Assembly (NCBI GenBank): GCA_964035775.1
Contig: OZ038316.1
Location: 28,943,165-29,007,164 of the forward strand
Length of the DNA stretch: 64,000 nt
Source of the DNA: Osedax frankpressi
Taxonomy: Eukaryota > Annelida > Polychaeta > Sabellida > Siboglinidae
Direction: 5' to 3'
Made by a program: the position numbers and the translations under genes. The notes under the pieces are model-generated. The model had not been told where the DNA came from. It did not search any database and saw only the letters and a program-made list of their open reading frames with translations. Shown here piece after piece: positions 62,233 to 64,000 of this stretch; the stretch's first letter is position 1; the number at the start of each line of letters is the position of its first letter.

Positions 62233-62679
62233 GGGCACGTCATCAGGCTTCAGTTCAGGTTTTACATTTGGCATTTGATATATATATATAGATATTTATT
62301 TAATAAATGTATCTAGGGAAGAAGGTGGAAGGAAGGAGAGTTTATAATAAGTATAATTGAATTGTTGGTGTTTTTGTTTCTAACTTCTTAAGACATTATT
62401 AATAATAATATTGAGTTTATTATTTATTTCAATTAATATTATAATTAAATAAAATTTAAATTACTAAACATTATAATATATTATAATAGGGCTTTACATT
62501 TTATAAAAAGATTAATTAATTAAATATATATAACTATTATCATAATTAAATTAGCATAATCAATATGGTTTTACCAATATCATTTATTTGTATAAATCCA
62601 AATTCTAATTTCTTATTAAATATTTATAAAAAAAATGTATTGCTAGAATATATCTTTAGATTGATATTTTTATATCAAT

Positions 62680-63200
62680 AAAATGTATTATTTATTTTAA
62701 ATAATTGTATTATAATTTATAATTACAATAACTGAGTGAATATATATTTATTTTTTTAAATTTCAATATCAAAATAAAACTTGTTTATTTATTTATAATC
62801 AGTATAATCAGTTTTTGAGTTCTTTGTTTATAAAAGGATCATGTGATAAATAAAGTGTCAGTGGTATTTTTAATTATTTTTCTATTGATGCAATTTTATT
62901 ATTTACTTTATCTTTTATAACTTTATATTAACACATTAATTTATATATATTAATATGGCATCTTCTTCTAAAAAGAATATTATCATTTATTCAATTATTC
63001 TATATCTATTATTGATTTTATAATTATATAATTTGTTATATATTTGTAATTATATATCTATATTTAAACATATATATATATATATATATATGTTAATATT
63101 ATTTTATAGTATAATAAATATTAGTTGTTATAAATACACACACATATATATTTATATGTAAATACAGTTTTTTAATTTAATAAATAATGTAATACTTAAT
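62680..63200 (+). repeat. Dispersed repeat of about 0.9 kb, shortened copy
   Basis: Shares AATAAAATGTATTATTTAT, TATCAAAATAAAACTTGTTT, TTTTCTATTGATGCAATTTT and TGTTAATATTATTTTATAGT with the copy at 54598-55465, but lacks its right-hand third. Confidence 0.55.
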
Positions 63201-63356
63201 TTTTTATTGACGGAATAATTCACCCAATTACTAATTTAATAAACTCACATCAAAAAAAAATTGTAATGTGTGAACTTATTATACTTAACTTACTTAACTT
63301 ATTATATTTTAATAAATATAAATGTAATATTTATAAAATAGATAGACAAAAGCCTA

Positions 63357-63515
63357 CCCAGGAAACCTTATGATATAACTATTATAAATTCTTATATTAT
63401 TATTATAATAAAATAAAATTATAATATAATTTAATTTAAATACAAATCAAATATATATTTTCTCTTTTATTGTATAACGAAAAAACTAAAATTGCTTGGA
63501 TAGTTTCTTGGAATG
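63357..63515 (+). mobile_element. TCCCAAGAAACC-type MITE, copy
   Basis: Starts ACCCAGGAAACCTTATGATAT with AACTATTATAAATTC, and ends TGCTTGGATAGTTTCTTGGA. Full-length by comparison with other copies. Confidence 0.65.
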
Positions 63516-63583
63516 AAAAGATATAATAAAACAATTGAAATTATTTTTTATTTTTGATGTGATTGTGAATTAGCTAAATATCA

Positions 63584-63791
63584 TAGGAAACTGGTAATTT
63601 TAGTTTTTTGTTATATAATAAAAGTGAAAAGATTAATAGATTATAAATATATAATGTTTATTTTTTATTTAAAATAACTTTATAAGATTATATAATAGTT
63701 TCGTCATCTTGGGTTACTTACCTATGAAACCAGATGATGTAACTATTATAAATTCTTATATAATTAAAATAAAAATGATCTGGATAGCAAA
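63584..63791 (-). mobile_element. TCCCAAGAAACC-type MITE, reversed copy plus partial
   Basis: A reversed copy (63584-63720: GGAAACTGGTAATTTTAG to TCGTCATCTTGGGTTA) is followed directly by a short forward partial starting TATGAAACCAGATGATG and ending ATCTGGATAG near 63787. Confidence 0.6.
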
Positions 63792-64000
63792 ATAAATATT
63801 ATCAGTCGAAAATATTTGTTAAAATAATTTAAGATTGTAGAGTAAATTGTCATATTATTATTTATATTAATTAAATATAATAATATATTTTAGCAATAAT
63901 TTAAAATGTAATGAATTCTCAGTTAGTATATACAAAAAAATAATATAATTTGCATTAAAAAATTAAAATTAGTTACTTAAATTAAAATGACCTATTTCAT

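Larger units (their letters stand above)
62233..64000. other. AT-rich flank upstream of recognised MRPL10 exons
   Basis: The MRPL10 first exon may lie here or beyond the window; I could not identify it. The region contains a 0.9-kb dispersed repeat copy and three MITE pieces. Confidence 0.5.

Noticed and set aside
1-64000. CRISPR array, bacterial operons, prophage.
   Set aside because: The tandem arrays lack unique spacers, the genes have spliceosomal introns, and there is no prokaryotic gene arrangement.
1-64000. tRNA or rRNA genes.
   Set aside because: I saw no stretch with the paired arms and conserved boxes expected of a tRNA or with rRNA core sequence, although a covariance-model scan was not possible.

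Overview
The window is nuclear DNA of an animal. It holds three intron-rich metazoan genes in a very AT-rich background loaded with tandem repeats, short inverted-repeat elements and decayed LINE pieces. I cannot assign a phylum from sequence alone. A run of exactly 200 N inside a CT microsatellite (24904-25103) is an assembly placeholder.

Layout. (1) 1221-15221, minus strand: a complete-looking AGGF1-like gene (coiled coil, OCRE-like aromatic repeats, FHA domain, G-patch) in eight exons whose phases all agree, 621 aa. About 9 kb of its 14 kb is five unrelated tandem arrays (units of about 26, 38, 11, 13 and 17 bp), all inside its introns. One array starts exactly at a 5' splice site and repeats that splice site; another runs up to a 3' splice site. 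(2) 15222-27365: intergenic DNA with a foldback element, a cluster of small MITEs, a LINE fragment and a long CT tract with the gap. (3) 27366-57331, plus strand: a Na+-coupled bicarbonate transporter of the SLC4 family, 17 exons with matching phases, 1,129 aa, with two possible C-termini. Its introns hold a TGCTAC hexamer array, a TCACTCATTACC-like minisatellite, a CA-rich tract, LINE and MITE remains, a dispersed repeat of about 0.9 kb, and two broken protein-like fossils. (4) 57462-62152, minus strand: most of the gene for mitochondrial ribosomal protein L10 (MRPL10), tail to tail with the SLC4 gene with 130 bp between stop codons; its first exon was not found. (5) 62233-64000: AT-rich repeats.

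The genes are not functionally linked: a nuclear RNA-associated/angiogenic-factor homologue, a plasma-membrane acid-base transporter and a mitochondrial ribosome protein. All were found by homology recalled from the human families plus splice-phase bookkeeping; no search was run. Two genome-level oddities stand out: 17 of 26 inferred 5' splice sites have T at intron position +3 (GTT) instead of the usual purine, and tandem arrays have grown out of splice-site sequence.
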